Source: Lewinellaceae bacterium (GTDB taxonomy: Bacteria; Bacteroidota; Bacteroidia; Chitinophagales; Saprospiraceae). From it: a stretch of 64,000 nucleotides of DNA. The notes under the pieces were generated by a model. It was given only the letters and a program-made list of their open reading frames with translations, had not been told where the DNA came from and made no database searches. The translations under genes and the position numbers were made by a program. The DNA lies in contig JADJFA010000028.1 of NCBI GenBank assembly GCA_016708875.1, positions 24,470 to 88,469 on the forward strand. The letters run 5' to 3'. Shown one piece after another: positions 29,301 through 37,148 of the stretch (position 1 is the stretch's first letter; each line of letters starts with the position of its first letter).

Positions 29301-30964
29301 TTCAGGATGGCCAGCAGCCGTATGTGATGTACACCTGGGATCCAATTCAGCCAGGCAATAGTCCTGTAATATTCAATCTGGACGCTGGAACTTATTCTGT
29401 CACAGTAACAGACAACGTAGGTTGTACGCTTACTGGCACCTTTGTATTGGGCGAACCGCCAGCAATTGTCAATTCATTTGACCCAACCGTGGTTGGCAGA
29501 GTGTCTTGTTTTGGTATTTGCGATGGCGCCGCCACTGCTGTTACAGCGTATACAAATGGCCCAGGCGTCTTCACCTACCAGTGGAGTGTCGGAGGCCCAT
29601 CTACTGCATCGCGGATCGATCTGTGTGCAGGGCTAAATATCGTAACCATTTCGGATGGTAATAACTGCAATATTGTTGATTCAGTGACAATTACCACCCC
29701 GCCACAAATCACTGGCGCAGTTACAACCACCCAAACACTGTGCTTCGGCGATAGCACAGGTACAGCGACGGTCGTAGCCACTGGTGGCAATGGTGGGCCA
29801 TACTCGTATCTTTGGAATACAGGAGCCACCACATCAAATATTAGTGGCGAACCTGCCGGCGCCTATACCGTGACCTTGACGGATATGGATGGCTGCACCA
29901 ATTCAATTAATACCATCACCATTGGCCAGCCGGCCTCAATTGGTCTAAGTACATCATTTGTAGATCCATCTTGTTTTGGGTATAAAAATGGCAAGGCTGA
30001 GGTTGAGGTAAATGGCGGCGTGCCTGGCTACACTTATTTCTGGGTAGATGCCAATGGCGATGATGTGGGCGATGAAAATATCGCAGAGATGTTAACGGCT
30101 GGCACCTACAGCGTGACGGTAACGGACGCGAATGGTTGCAGTTCCGCCACCAATGTGACAATCATGGACCCAGAACCAGTAATCGGCTCCTTTGAACCCT
30201 TGGCTTCTTTAACCTGCAATGGGGATGAGACAATCCTCAACATAGCGTCCATCACGGGAGGCTCAGGTGGCCCTTACCGTTTCAGTGTTGACTTTGGCGC
30301 GGTGCTTGATCCTAACTTCCCGGTAAGTATCGGAGGTGGGCAGCATTACATCACTTATATTGACGTAAAAGATTGTGCTATAACGGACTCGTTTTTTGTT
30401 GCCGAGCCTTCGCCTATCACCGTGTCGTTTAATCCAAATGTCATAGAGATTGAATTGGGTGCAACGGCTGATTTGGAACCAATTATTACAGGTGCAGCAG
30501 TTATAGGTAGTTTTGTCTGGACCCATCCAGAATCGCTGCTTTATGCTGACACTTTGAACGCCACGGCTTACACATTTACCAATCTGACCTATACCCTGAC
30601 GGTGGTTGACTCCTTCGGCTGTTTCGGTTCTGGTTCAGTAGTCGTGAATGTGGATCCAAACCGCAATGTGTACATCCCGAATATTTTCATGCCTGCCAAC
30701 CCAAGTGGACGCAACACGCACTTCAACGTGAACACAGGTTTGGGTGTTGAATTGGTCAATTTCATGCGGGTCTATGACCGCTGGGGCGAACTGCTCTACG
30801 AGCGCGAAAAATATCTTCCGGACAACGACAACCTCTCTGAAGGTTGGGATGGGCGCTATAATGGCGACTTCGTCAACCCTGGAGTGTTCATTTACCTTGC
30901 TGAAGTCAAGTTCCTGGATGGGCGCGTACTGCTCTATCGTGGTGATGTGACAGTGGTCAGGTAG
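26315..30964 (+). CDS. Giant secreted SprB-repeat protein with T9SS type B sorting domain
   Basis: This 1549-residue cell-surface or secreted protein starts at 26315 with a signal peptide (MHRLLIPMLACLFIGMPALL). After an N-terminal region of about 310 residues comes a cohesin-like domain (about 315-455; opens with IMLTFPDTIVPPGATICIPV). Then follow about ten to twelve SprB-type repeats (about 460-1370), each starting with a C-(N/F)-G-D/F/Y motif such as CNGDSTG, CFGFADG and CFGDSTG, and ending with (A/G)-x-Y-x-V-T-V-T-D-x-x-G-C. The last 100 residues are the gliding-motility-associated type B domain (VYIPNIFMPANPSGRNTHFN, YDRWGELLYE, GWDGRYNG, PGVFIYLAEV). Related SprB repeats occur in gliding adhesins. 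A motility or adhesion role is inferred, since no gld genes are here. Confidence 0.88.
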   Translation: MHRLLIPMLACLFIGMPALLRAQVTHEIQFTPFDPRNLPSHPQNADMPCGSAGTFTFGQFIGSSNDVAPSPIFLCFGDSLLVQHNGDADLTGDPIPGTQPGIAYGFYTCPPYAQGPTLQDIIGAAIPPPNADTCLLPGSVNGMYITQPVANGGATWFFNSGALQTTFNMGQPLSLFFAPITIDDFAGNTYEPSAPGFPPGPCVAVNTADAFQVVYLNEITATGINNNFGNDCLGRFTVRGGYPQYDNNAVYTISITLASNPSVQAIVHTSASNLFHLSSVAFSVPVAGLYNVVIEDGKSCPAAFQIDMNVCNPVDNIMLTFPDTIVPPGATICIPVTVENFAILSGSFSIEWDETVLQYNGLQNVNSVIDTVFGSANLNEQQTANGFLGVQIFNNLNPTTIYISDDSTLFEICFTAVGQLGDCTGMGVTNNPTGVALEDSIGQNLALSVDTGQVCIAFLPLEFTFAVIDTNCFGQATLVITPSGGVEPYEVTVNENAPTGPTYNGVVLTSGGTFPVPTVGSTNNTPFTYDICVQDNNGLGATQCTTIVVQIPRLGAQLNFVQQPLCNGDSTGIISAVVLQGGIIVPSPGTNYTYAWAPANLTVQGSQVQNGVPAGLYTVTVTDLNTNCFEVASGSLGQPAPMSSQSVTMVDPSLSGICNGTITYEAEGGVPLAGPAYQYAWTYIPDNTSAGSGTANPIVLNNACEGDYRITLTDANGCTFVDSVTVNSLRELSITTNTLQNVVCNGDDNGSIAITVTESVVTGETYTFTWTPGGFNQTGTSPSSTYSNLPAGAYSVVAVDGLGCQVTLDTVITQPALLVLDTFSLINPICAQPNSGTICVIPQGGTGNPNNFMYAWNIPGTTTCQSSLAVGNYTVTVTDLNGCQDSLEFDLPTPQPPGFMSSITPVKCGNDGALTVNAPTAVIIVWTDINGVLIDSAATITGLSGGDYIVNIIDGGGCVATDTITLAGVIPMSFSDTTFMQPTCFGFADGQIAIGVQDGQQPYVMYTWDPIQPGNSPVIFNLDAGTYSVTVTDNVGCTLTGTFVLGEPPAIVNSFDPTVVGRVSCFGICDGAATAVTAYTNGPGVFTYQWSVGGPSTASRIDLCAGLNIVTISDGNNCNIVDSVTITTPPQITGAVTTTQTLCFGDSTGTATVVATGGNGGPYSYLWNTGATTSNISGEPAGAYTVTLTDMDGCTNSINTITIGQPASIGLSTSFVDPSCFGYKNGKAEVEVNGGVPGYTYFWVDANGDDVGDENIAEMLTAGTYSVTVTDANGCSSATNVTIMDPEPVIGSFEPLASLTCNGDETILNIASITGGSGGPYRFSVDFGAVLDPNFPVSIGGGQHYITYIDVKDCAITDSFFVAEPSPITVSFNPNVIEIELGATADLEPIITGAAVIGSFVWTHPESLLYADTLNATAYTFTNLTYTLTVVDSFGCFGSGSVVVNVDPNRNVYIPNIFMPANPSGRNTHFNVNTGLGVELVNFMRVYDRWGELLYEREKYLPDNDNLSEGWDGRYNGDFVNPGVFIYLAEVKFLDGRVLLYRGDVTVVR

Positions 30965-31082
30965 GGCGAAATTTATTTCGCCTTCTTCACAGAATTTCAT
31001 AAAAAAGCCGGAATCAGGGAAACCCGATTCCGGCTTTTCTATGAAAACTTGTTAGCGTGGCGAAATAAATTTCGCCCTACCT
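30959..31082. repeat. Inverted repeat holding or touching stop codons of convergent genes
   Basis: Outer arms AGGTAGGGCGAAATTTATTT..CGCC (30959-30982) and complement (31059-31082) enclose a nested hairpin. The TAG of the SprB-repeat gene (30962-30964) lies in the left arm, and the complement of the TAG of the acetyltransferase gene (31081-31083) overlaps the right edge. Confidence 0.85.
31003..31038. terminator. Bidirectional intrinsic terminator
   Basis: AAAAGCCGGAATC pairs with GATTCCGGCTTTT around AGGGAAACCC, with A-rich and T-rich flanks suited to termination from both directions between the convergent genes. Confidence 0.8.
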
Positions 31083-32319
31083 ACCCTTCCTCCTTAAACG
31101 GATGCCTTGGTTGCCACTGCTCTACAGGCTTTAGATAATCCAAAATGGTCGGGGCAAACTTATTGACTACTGGATGTTGATGGCGCAGATAGCAAGAAAG
31201 TTCCTGCGCAACGGCTCCCACCGAACTTTTGATTTCAAGTGCAGTGCGTGCAAAAACGATGCTTTTGCAGCCAGTGTCCAGTCCTATTTTTATAATATCG
31301 TACAGGATATTCAGGTAGAGCTGGTAATCGTGGTTGAGTGCTTTTTCATATCCAAGGAAATGCGCCTCCAGTTCATCGTGGTTTCGTATAGTGGTGTAGA
31401 ATGCAATTAATTTTCCGTCAAGGTAATAAGCAAACATTCTGAAATATTCCCCTAGATCGCGTTCCAGGGCGGCCAGGTACTGTTCATTGAGGTCCACCAT
31501 ATTGAACCCGGCATTGTTGGCAATTTCGCGGTACAGATGATAAATAGTGGGGAGTTCCTGCTGGATTTCGGCGTGCGTGAGTTCGCGGCGTTCTATGCCG
31601 TCCAGTTTTTTGAATGCGCGTTTGGCCCGCGTACGGTATTTGGTGGACATAGTGGCAAGGTATTCTTCCATGTCACGGAACGGAAGATTGAGCACCATGT
31701 TGGGCTGTATGTCAAATTCTGTGAAGCCTTTTCCAACCAGAAATTTTCCTTGAATTTGGTTCTCCGGAGCAATGTCTTTGACCAGAATGACGGGCATTTT
31801 TATCCCCTCCCGCCCCATTTGTTCAATTACATTATCAAGGGCTTTTTCAAGCAACTCCATTGCCTGGGTGTGGCTAATACTTTGGTAATCAAAATAATAG
31901 CCGTGTTCACCCGTAAGAAGCATATTTCCGCAAATCAGAATATCCGCAGCAGCTTTGCCCGCTACCCAGCGCTTGAACCACTGTGCTAAGCCACCAAAAA
32001 AACAAGGGTCTTTGCGCGGAACGTCCAGATCAGCGATGTTGTCGTCGCCTTTGAAATATTTGATCTGACAAAGCGCGACCCCAATTGGGCTTTCATTTTT
32101 ATAAAAAACAAGGTAGCCAAAACGCATACCCACAGGTGGGTTGGCTTCCAGGACGCTGAGATAAGGACGTTGAAGGAAAATATCATGTGCCGGAGCCGAA
32201 GCGTCCCAGTCCCGACCTGCCGCTTCGATGCTGCGAAAAAAAGCAAAACGGAGCGTTTCCGTCAAATTGGTGGCAATGCTTGGCTCCAAGATTAGTGGTA
32301 GCGTTAAAGGTTGGGTCAT
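31081..32319 (-). CDS. GNAT-fold acyltransferase, BioF2/FemAB-like
   Basis: This 412-residue soluble protein has two GNAT-like halves. The C-terminal one (about 220-390) includes YRTRAKRAFKKLDG, LYREIANNAGFNM, YLDGKLIAFYTTI and HDYQLYLNILYDIIKIG, resembling the acetyltransferase_6/peptidoglycan-bridge group. Proteins of this type transfer acyl or aminoacyl groups, for example onto cell-wall or capsule precursors. The substrate is unknown. It starts a minus-strand run with ppa directly upstream (61 nt). Confidence 0.7.
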   Translation of the reverse strand: MTQPLTLPLILEPSIATNLTETLRFAFFRSIEAAGRDWDASAPAHDIFLQRPYLSVLEANPPVGMRFGYLVFYKNESPIGVALCQIKYFKGDDNIADLDVPRKDPCFFGGLAQWFKRWVAGKAAADILICGNMLLTGEHGYYFDYQSISHTQAMELLEKALDNVIEQMGREGIKMPVILVKDIAPENQIQGKFLVGKGFTEFDIQPNMVLNLPFRDMEEYLATMSTKYRTRAKRAFKKLDGIERRELTHAEIQQELPTIYHLYREIANNAGFNMVDLNEQYLAALERDLGEYFRMFAYYLDGKLIAFYTTIRNHDELEAHFLGYEKALNHDYQLYLNILYDIIKIGLDTGCKSIVFARTALEIKSSVGAVAQELSCYLRHQHPVVNKFAPTILDYLKPVEQWQPRHPFKEEG

Positions 32320-32380
32320 GGATGGTAAACTGGCAAAAGCAGGTTCGCAAAAGAACGCTACTCTGCAAAAATGGTTGACT

Positions 32381-32920
32381 TCATTCGACCAATTGCCACT
32401 TTTTCACTTCCTGCAAGGCTGCATTTTCGTCTCCCCAACCCAGTATTGTCATGGTGCCGAGACCGTCGTAATACAGGAAAAAAAGCTCCAGAATGTGTCG
32501 AATAACGCTGTAATCGCGCTGAAATTCTAGCCAATTGGTGGCACGGATAATGCGTTTGGCTGGGTCTGTGGGGATGGCCAATACTTTGTGGTCAAGTTCG
32601 CCGGAATCTTTGAGCAAGAGCAAACCGATGGGTTGAACTTCCACCACAGTGCCTGTTGGAATATGTTCTGCCAGCAACAGCACATCCAGTGGATCGCCAT
32701 CGCCGCCGCGGTCCTTGTCCATTCGGGTGGATGGGATGAATCCGTAGTTGAGCGGGTACGACATAAAATCCACCCGGCGTTCAAATCCTTCTCTTATATC
32801 GGGCTGGAATTCAAGCAGTTGCTTATTATATTCGTACTTGGTGTTGGTGCCAGCCGGGATTTCTATGACGCCTTGTATGTGACCATTGGAGGAGAAGGAA
32901 GGTAGAGCGAGGTGGTTCAT
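32381..32920 (-). CDS. ppa: Inorganic pyrophosphatase, family I
   Basis: This 179-residue cytoplasmic enzyme hydrolyses pyrophosphate to two phosphates, pulling biosynthetic reactions forward. Family I motifs are EIPAGTNTKYEYNK, YPLNYGFIPST and the metal-binding DGDPLDVLLL. The C-terminal half is slightly divergent from the E. coli type but of normal length. It is a housekeeping gene with an AT-rich repeat spacer upstream. Confidence 0.92.
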   Translation of the reverse strand: MNHLALPSFSSNGHIQGVIEIPAGTNTKYEYNKQLLEFQPDIREGFERRVDFMSYPLNYGFIPSTRMDKDRGGDGDPLDVLLLAEHIPTGTVVEVQPIGLLLLKDSGELDHKVLAIPTDPAKRIIRATNWLEFQRDYSVIRHILELFFLYYDGLGTMTILGWGDENAALQEVKKWQLVE

Positions 32921-32924
32921 GTTT

Positions 32925-32976
32925 TGGTAGATTGGTGTATTGGTGATTGGTATACTGGTGATTTGTGTACTGGTCC
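32925..32976. repeat. ATTGGTGATTGGT low-complexity tract
   Basis: Short imperfect repeats of (A)TTGGTG/TACTGGTGAT type in the spacer between the GT2 gene and ppa, related to those at 5690-5999 and 39287-39325. Confidence 0.6.
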
Positions 32977-33912
32977 TTAAATCTCTTTTTCGATCAGATA
33001 TGAATTTCGAATTGGGGAATTTCGATTGATCATTTCTGCCAAAAAACCTGTTAAAAACAATTGTGTGCCAATAATCAAAGCCAAGATGCCAAAGTAAAAC
33101 AGCGGTCGGTCGGCAATGCCATATTCCTGATAAACCGTTTTGGCAAAAGTCAGGTAGGCCAATATGCCAAAGCCAATGAGGAATGAAATAAGTCCCAAAG
33201 TGCCAAAAAAGTGCATGGGCCTTTTGCCAAATCTGCCGACAAACGAAATACTCATCAAGTCAAGCGGCCCATTGATGAATCGCTCAAAACCACCAAATTT
33301 TGTCACGCCATATTGCCGGGCGCGGTGTTCCACCACCTTCTCGCCGATTTTCGTAAAGCCCGCCCATTTGGCGATAACAGGAATATATCGGTGCATTTCG
33401 CCGTACACTTCGATGGTTTTTACTACATCAATCCGATAGGCTTTGAGACCGCAATTGAAGTCGTGGAGCTTTATTCCACTCATCCATCGGGTTGCTGCGT
33501 TGTAGAGTTTGGTCGGAATGGTCTTTGTGATTGGGTCGTGGCGCACCTTTTTCCAGCCGCTCACAAGGTCAAACCCGTCCTCAGTGATCATTCTGTATAG
33601 TTCGGGAATCTCATCGGGGCTGTCCTGCAAGTCCGCATCCATTGTGATAACAACATCCCCTTGCGCGACGTGAAAACCTTCATGCAAGCCGGCTGATTTG
33701 CCATAATTGCGGCGGAATTTGATCCCGCGCACACAGGGATTGATTTCCTTGAGGGCGTTGATGACTTTCCAGGAACGATCCGTGCTCCCGTCGTCCACCA
33801 TGATTATTTCGTACGAATAGCCTTGGGCTTCGCACACCCGGCGAATCCAGGCTTCGAGTTCGGGGAGGCTTTCTTCCTCGTTTTTGAGGGGGATGACTAT
33901 GGAGAGTTGCAT
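32977..33912 (-). CDS. Family 2 glycosyltransferase, polyprenol-phosphate (DPM1/GtrB-like)
   Basis: This 311-residue enzyme has a GT-A domain with IPLKNEEESLPELE, DDGSTDRSW and DADLQDSPDEIP, followed by RQYGVTKFGGFERFING and two membrane spans (about residues 230-255 and 270-295). This is the layout of dolichol- or undecaprenyl-phosphate sugar transferases, which load a lipid carrier on the cytoplasmic face. The sugar and final acceptor are not known. Confidence 0.85.
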   Translation of the reverse strand: MQLSIVIPLKNEEESLPELEAWIRRVCEAQGYSYEIIMVDDGSTDRSWKVINALKEINPCVRGIKFRRNYGKSAGLHEGFHVAQGDVVITMDADLQDSPDEIPELYRMITEDGFDLVSGWKKVRHDPITKTIPTKLYNAATRWMSGIKLHDFNCGLKAYRIDVVKTIEVYGEMHRYIPVIAKWAGFTKIGEKVVEHRARQYGVTKFGGFERFINGPLDLMSISFVGRFGKRPMHFFGTLGLISFLIGFGILAYLTFAKTVYQEYGIADRPLFYFGILALIIGTQLFLTGFLAEMINRNSPIRNSYLIEKEI

Positions 33913-33938
33913 TATTCCGGCGTAAAAATTTGGAGGGG

Positions 33939-33973
33939 CAAAACTACGCCGCTAAAGTTCAAAATTCGTCAAA
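33939..33973 (-). promoter_or_regulatory. Promoter-like elements upstream of the GT2 gene
   Basis: On the minus strand TAGTTTTG (33939-33946) fits TAnnTTTG, with TTTG at 33970-33973, 23 nt away. The latter lies inside the 3' end of the TrmH gene. Confidence 0.4.
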
Positions 33974-34689
33974 GGACTGGGCCGTACTTGTTGCTTATTC
34001 GGCGCCAAAGGATCACGTTGCACATACACGGGTAAAATGGCCTCAGAATCTTTGTCCACAGGAATGGCCAGCTGCTGGTGCCAGGATTTTTCTTTTAGCA
34101 TTGCCTGCCACCGCTCAAAAAGTTGCCCTTGCTCTGCTTCACTAAACTTGCTTTTCTCCCCGTAATACCCTTGAGCAGCGCGCTGCCGGCGTGCCTCGAA
34201 TAGGGTGACTGCACATGCCACCGAAATGTTCAGACTCTCCGCAAACCCGACCTGTGGGATGGTAAAATTACCGTCGCACAAGGCCAGTGCTTCGGCGCTA
34301 ACACCTTCATCTTCATTGCCAAACAACAATGCCGTCGGTTGCGTAAGGTCCAGATCGTATAATGATTCGCTTTGTTCACCAAGACTTGTAGCATAGATGC
34401 GCCCATAGCGTTCGCGCACGCGTCTGAAACATTCTTCCAATTCTTCAAAAACATACGCATCGATCCATTTGAATGTGCCACCTGAGGTACGCTTGCCAAG
34501 TACAAGACCGCGCTTGTCAAGGTATTTTTTTGTGTAAAGGACAAACACCTCGCGCACGCCTACCGCATCACAAGAGCGCAGAACTGCACTGATGTTGAGC
34601 GGGTCAAAGATATTCTCCAGTACCACCGTAAGGTCGGGTTGCGACTGGCGGATTACGGAGCGGATTTTTTGTTCGCGTAGTTCGTTCAT
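33952..34689 (-). CDS. TrmH/SpoU family RNA 2'-O-methyltransferase
   Basis: This 245-residue SPOUT-fold enzyme methylates a ribose 2'-OH using S-adenosylmethionine. All three SpoU motifs are present: NISAVLRSCDAVG with the catalytic Arg, LLFGNEDEGVS, and IPQVGFAESLNISVACAV. The extended C-terminus past residue 190 suggests a TrmH-type tRNA Gm18 enzyme, though rRNA is possible. Start at 34689 (MNELREQKIRS) is preferred; it begins 1 nt after the upstream PIN-domain gene ends, suggesting read-through transcription. Confidence 0.85.
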   Translation of the reverse strand: MNELREQKIRSVIRQSQPDLTVVLENIFDPLNISAVLRSCDAVGVREVFVLYTKKYLDKRGLVLGKRTSGGTFKWIDAYVFEELEECFRRVRERYGRIYATSLGEQSESLYDLDLTQPTALLFGNEDEGVSAEALALCDGNFTIPQVGFAESLNISVACAVTLFEARRQRAAQGYYGEKSKFSEAEQGQLFERWQAMLKEKSWHQQLAIPVDKDSEAILPVYVQRDPLAPNKQQVRPSPLTNFEL

Positions 34690-34690
34690 T

Positions 34691-35146
34691 CTACTCGCCC
34701 AATTCGAGCAATATTTGATCAAGGAATTTTTCAGAAACCCAAAAGTCGGTTTGCCTTATCTTATCAAACAGAATTCGAGCTGATGGGATGATGCCGCGAC
34801 GTTTGGAAGAAGCAATGACGCCTAAAGTTCCTGTAAAGTGAAGTCCCATCCCAGTTGCTATTTTTCTAGCACGAAGGTCATCCAGAATAAGATAACAATC
34901 TTTCAACTCGGATGCCAACGCTATTGAGCTTGATTCGCCTGGGTCGATTGTTTCTTCCAATAAGGTCTGTAAAGAAATATTTTTAGGAGATCGAATGTCA
35001 ATCCATTCTGGCAATGAATCAACAAACTCTAAAGCGACTGTGGGAGTTATCACCACGCTACCATAAAGGGACTTTAGTAAGTCAAGATGACCGATTTTGC
35101 TTAATACAATTAAACAAGAAGTATCAGAAACGATTACTGTTTCCAT
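34691..35146 (-). CDS. PIN-domain toxin-like protein (DUF3368 type)
   Basis: This 151-residue PIN-fold nuclease-like protein has acidic active-site residues in VSDTSCLIVLSKIG, PGESSSIALA and LILDDLRARKIA, followed by the DUF3368-type GTLGVI. Such proteins cut RNA and are held inactive by a small antitoxin encoded just upstream. Here its start overlaps the end of a UPF0175 gene by 13 nt, the usual antitoxin-first order, so a type II toxin-antitoxin role is likely. Confidence 0.8.
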   Translation of the reverse strand: METVIVSDTSCLIVLSKIGHLDLLKSLYGSVVITPTVALEFVDSLPEWIDIRSPKNISLQTLLEETIDPGESSSIALASELKDCYLILDDLRARKIATGMGLHFTGTLGVIASSKRRGIIPSARILFDKIRQTDFWVSEKFLDQILLELGE

Positions 35147-35370
35147 GCGTTTTTCACGTCATTTCGGAAGTCATCCATGGATTCGCTGAAAATCGAGAAT
35201 CCATATTTCCCAATGATTTCGATAAAAGCGCGCTTCGAAAGCCCGGCGATTTCAGCTGCTTGCCCTAAAGACACTTTTTCTCGCTGATATAACTCACCAG
35301 CGAGAATGATGCGAGCATCAAATTCGGAGACTCCTGAGAGGGCGGGTATTTGGAAAGAAATTGTTTGCAC
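35134..35370 (-). CDS. UPF0175 family antitoxin-like protein
   Basis: This 78-residue protein is read from a GTG at 35370 (QTISFQIPALSG..). UPF0175 features are ILAGELYQREKVSLGQAAEIAGLSK (a helix-turn-helix-like stretch) and the aromatic-rich C-terminus. It probably binds DNA and neutralises the downstream PIN protein. A longer open frame to 35439 lacks similarity and crosses the promoter box at 35385. Confidence 0.75.
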   Translation of the reverse strand: MQTISFQIPALSGVSEFDARIILAGELYQREKVSLGQAAEIAGLSKRAFIEIIGKYGFSIFSESMDDFRNDVKNAWKQ

Positions 35371-35384
35371 GACGATATTTTTGT

Positions 35385-35392
35385 CAAAAGTA
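35385..35392 (-). promoter_or_regulatory. -7 box of the toxin-antitoxin pair
   Basis: TACTTTTG on the minus strand fits TAnnTTTG and lies 15 nt upstream of the GTG start of the antitoxin gene, implying a very short leader. No good -33 match is seen. Confidence 0.4.
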
Positions 35393-35407
35393 CAAAATAC
35401 GAGCAAT

Positions 35408-36725
35408 TTAGTTTGTTGGCACAAACCCAAATTTCTCAAACTTCAATATATGCACAAAGGTGTTTTCCCAATAATCCGGAGTATTTCGCCCATCGTCCAC
35501 AGCACCGTTCACAAAAATTTTTGAAAACGAAAACTGCCCGCGTAAGGTCGTAATGGTCTCGTTATCTAAGCGTTCGGGGAAGGAAAGTCCGTATCGCGAA
35601 AGCATCCGGCCGGTAAACAAGGTCACATCATAGCCGTTGAATCCATCCTCGTCCGGGATAGTCCCAGTGGCCGTGAAGAATTTTTCCTGAAAATCTTTCA
35701 GTTCCTGAACCGAATAATCAAACCAGGAAGCAGCGCTGATGTGCACATTCAGGCTGCTAAAGTATTCAGGGTCAATGGCATCAAAGTTTTTCCACTGAGG
35801 CATCCCATACACTTCAACATTGTTGGATCCTTTCACGTCTTTAAGTCTTCGGAGGAACGCCATTACAAAATCCTGGCTTGCCCAGGTTGGCAACACGAAC
35901 ACGGAGGTACGCCCAGCCCGCAGGTATCTTTTCAAATCCACCTTGTCAAAATTAGTCGCTTCGTCGGGCACAAGGAGTTCATTAAACGGAGTGCTGCCTC
36001 CCATTACGGTGTTTGCCTCACGAAAATAGGGCAGGCGGTCTGCATCTTTTTGCTTACATACAAGTGTGACAGCATCAGGACGGCTGGCCTTTCGGACATG
36101 GCGCGTGATGGCTTCGCAATGCGCTCGAAGCGAGGGGTTTATCTGCAAGAAATCCGGGTTTTGGGTAGTCAAATATGCATTCGGACTTTCTGGAGAAATC
36201 AAAATCTTGCGACGTTTTTTTGTCCATTCCGCAAATGTCTCTAGGTGGTTGGAGCGAACCGGACCGATAAAAACAGAGGATTTCTCGAGGCGCGGATTGC
36301 TCAGCAGCTTTTGAAAATCTGCGTCGTTGATCTGCGTGTCCCAGGCATCGGTCACGAGATTGATCTGTACTTCGCTGCTCAATTGTTCGAGTGCGATTTT
36401 TGCCCCGGCATAAAATTGAACGGCTAAACGGCTTTTTTCCGGCACTTCTCCTCCGGTCATTTGACCACTCAAAAATGGCAGTAAAAAGGCGATGTGATAG
36501 GTCTCCCCAACTGTTGGCTTGAGCTGGTTTGTCTGGCGCCGTTCCAATGGGCGGTTTGCCAGAGTTGTTGGGTGTCCAGCGTATCGTGTCTATTGGTGCT
36601 GGTTTGCCGGGTGTGGGCTTGGATGGCTGGTTTGGACGAGCCGGACCAGCAGTGCGTCGTGCTGGATTGCAGGCGATGAGCGCAAGGCCAAGTGTAATTA
36701 TGAGCAGTAGTTTTTCTCTTTTCAT
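35408..36725 (-). CDS. ABC-type amino acid/branched-chain substrate-binding lipoprotein (frameshift)
   Basis: A lipoprotein signal (MKREKLLLIITLGLALIAC) and a Pro-rich linker are followed by a periplasmic binding protein type 1 domain, starting TYHIAFLLPFLSGQ and including SSVFIGPVRSNHLETFAEW and ILISPESPNAYLTT. The frame shifts near 36535-36545; one base less joins ..SGKPP to LERRQTNQLKPTVGE and gives about 438 residues. No ABC permease or ATPase is adjacent. Similar Bacteroidota lipoproteins carry an N-terminal LysM domain and may sense cell-wall state rather than feed a transporter; here the LysM part is replaced by the linker. Confidence 0.75.
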
Positions 36726-36791
36726 TTTGATAGTCAATGTTTTGACCCAAATTTGAACATATATTATAGTTCATACTTCATCGTTCATACC

Positions 36792-37148
36792 TCATCCTCC
36801 TGCCTTTTTTGTGTTCTTATAACCCAGATCCAACAGCAATTTCAGCACCTTGTCGCGGTGGTCGCCTTGTACGATGATAACACCGTCTTTGGCGCTTCCG
36901 CCCGCTGCGCACTTGCTTTTGAGAAGCTTGGCAAGTGCTTCGAAGCTGTCGTTGGAACCGAGATAGCCTTTTACCACAGTGGCTTCTTTGCCGCCTTTGC
37001 CGCGCTCAAGCCAAATTCGGAGGGTTTGTTGTGCGGCGAGTTTGTTTTCCACAGGCGTTTCTTCCTCCTCTAATTTGAAATCAGGGTCGGTAGAAAAAAC
37101 AAGTCCTCCGAGCGAGGAGAGCGATTTCAGGTTTTTACTTTTGCTCAT
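36792..37148 (-). CDS. SUI1/eIF1-like translation initiation factor (YciH family)
   Basis: This 118-residue protein has a C-terminal SUI1 fold (about 40-115). The motifs are RIWLERGKGGKEATVVKGYL, LAKLLKSKCAAGGSAKDGVI and IQGDHRDKVLKLLLDLGY. YciH-type proteins influence start-codon fidelity at the ribosome. Its start overlaps the diacylglycerol kinase-like gene's stop by 4 nt, showing translational coupling. Confidence 0.88.
   Translation of the reverse strand: MSKSKNLKSLSSLGGLVFSTDPDFKLEEEETPVENKLAAQQTLRIWLERGKGGKEATVVKGYLGSNDSFEALAKLLKSKCAAGGSAKDGVIIVQGDHRDKVLKLLLDLGYKNTKKAGG

Noticed and set aside
31537..31989. 150-codon plus-strand frame opposite the acetyltransferase gene
   Set aside because: Shadow of the GNAT-fold coding frame; no independent support.
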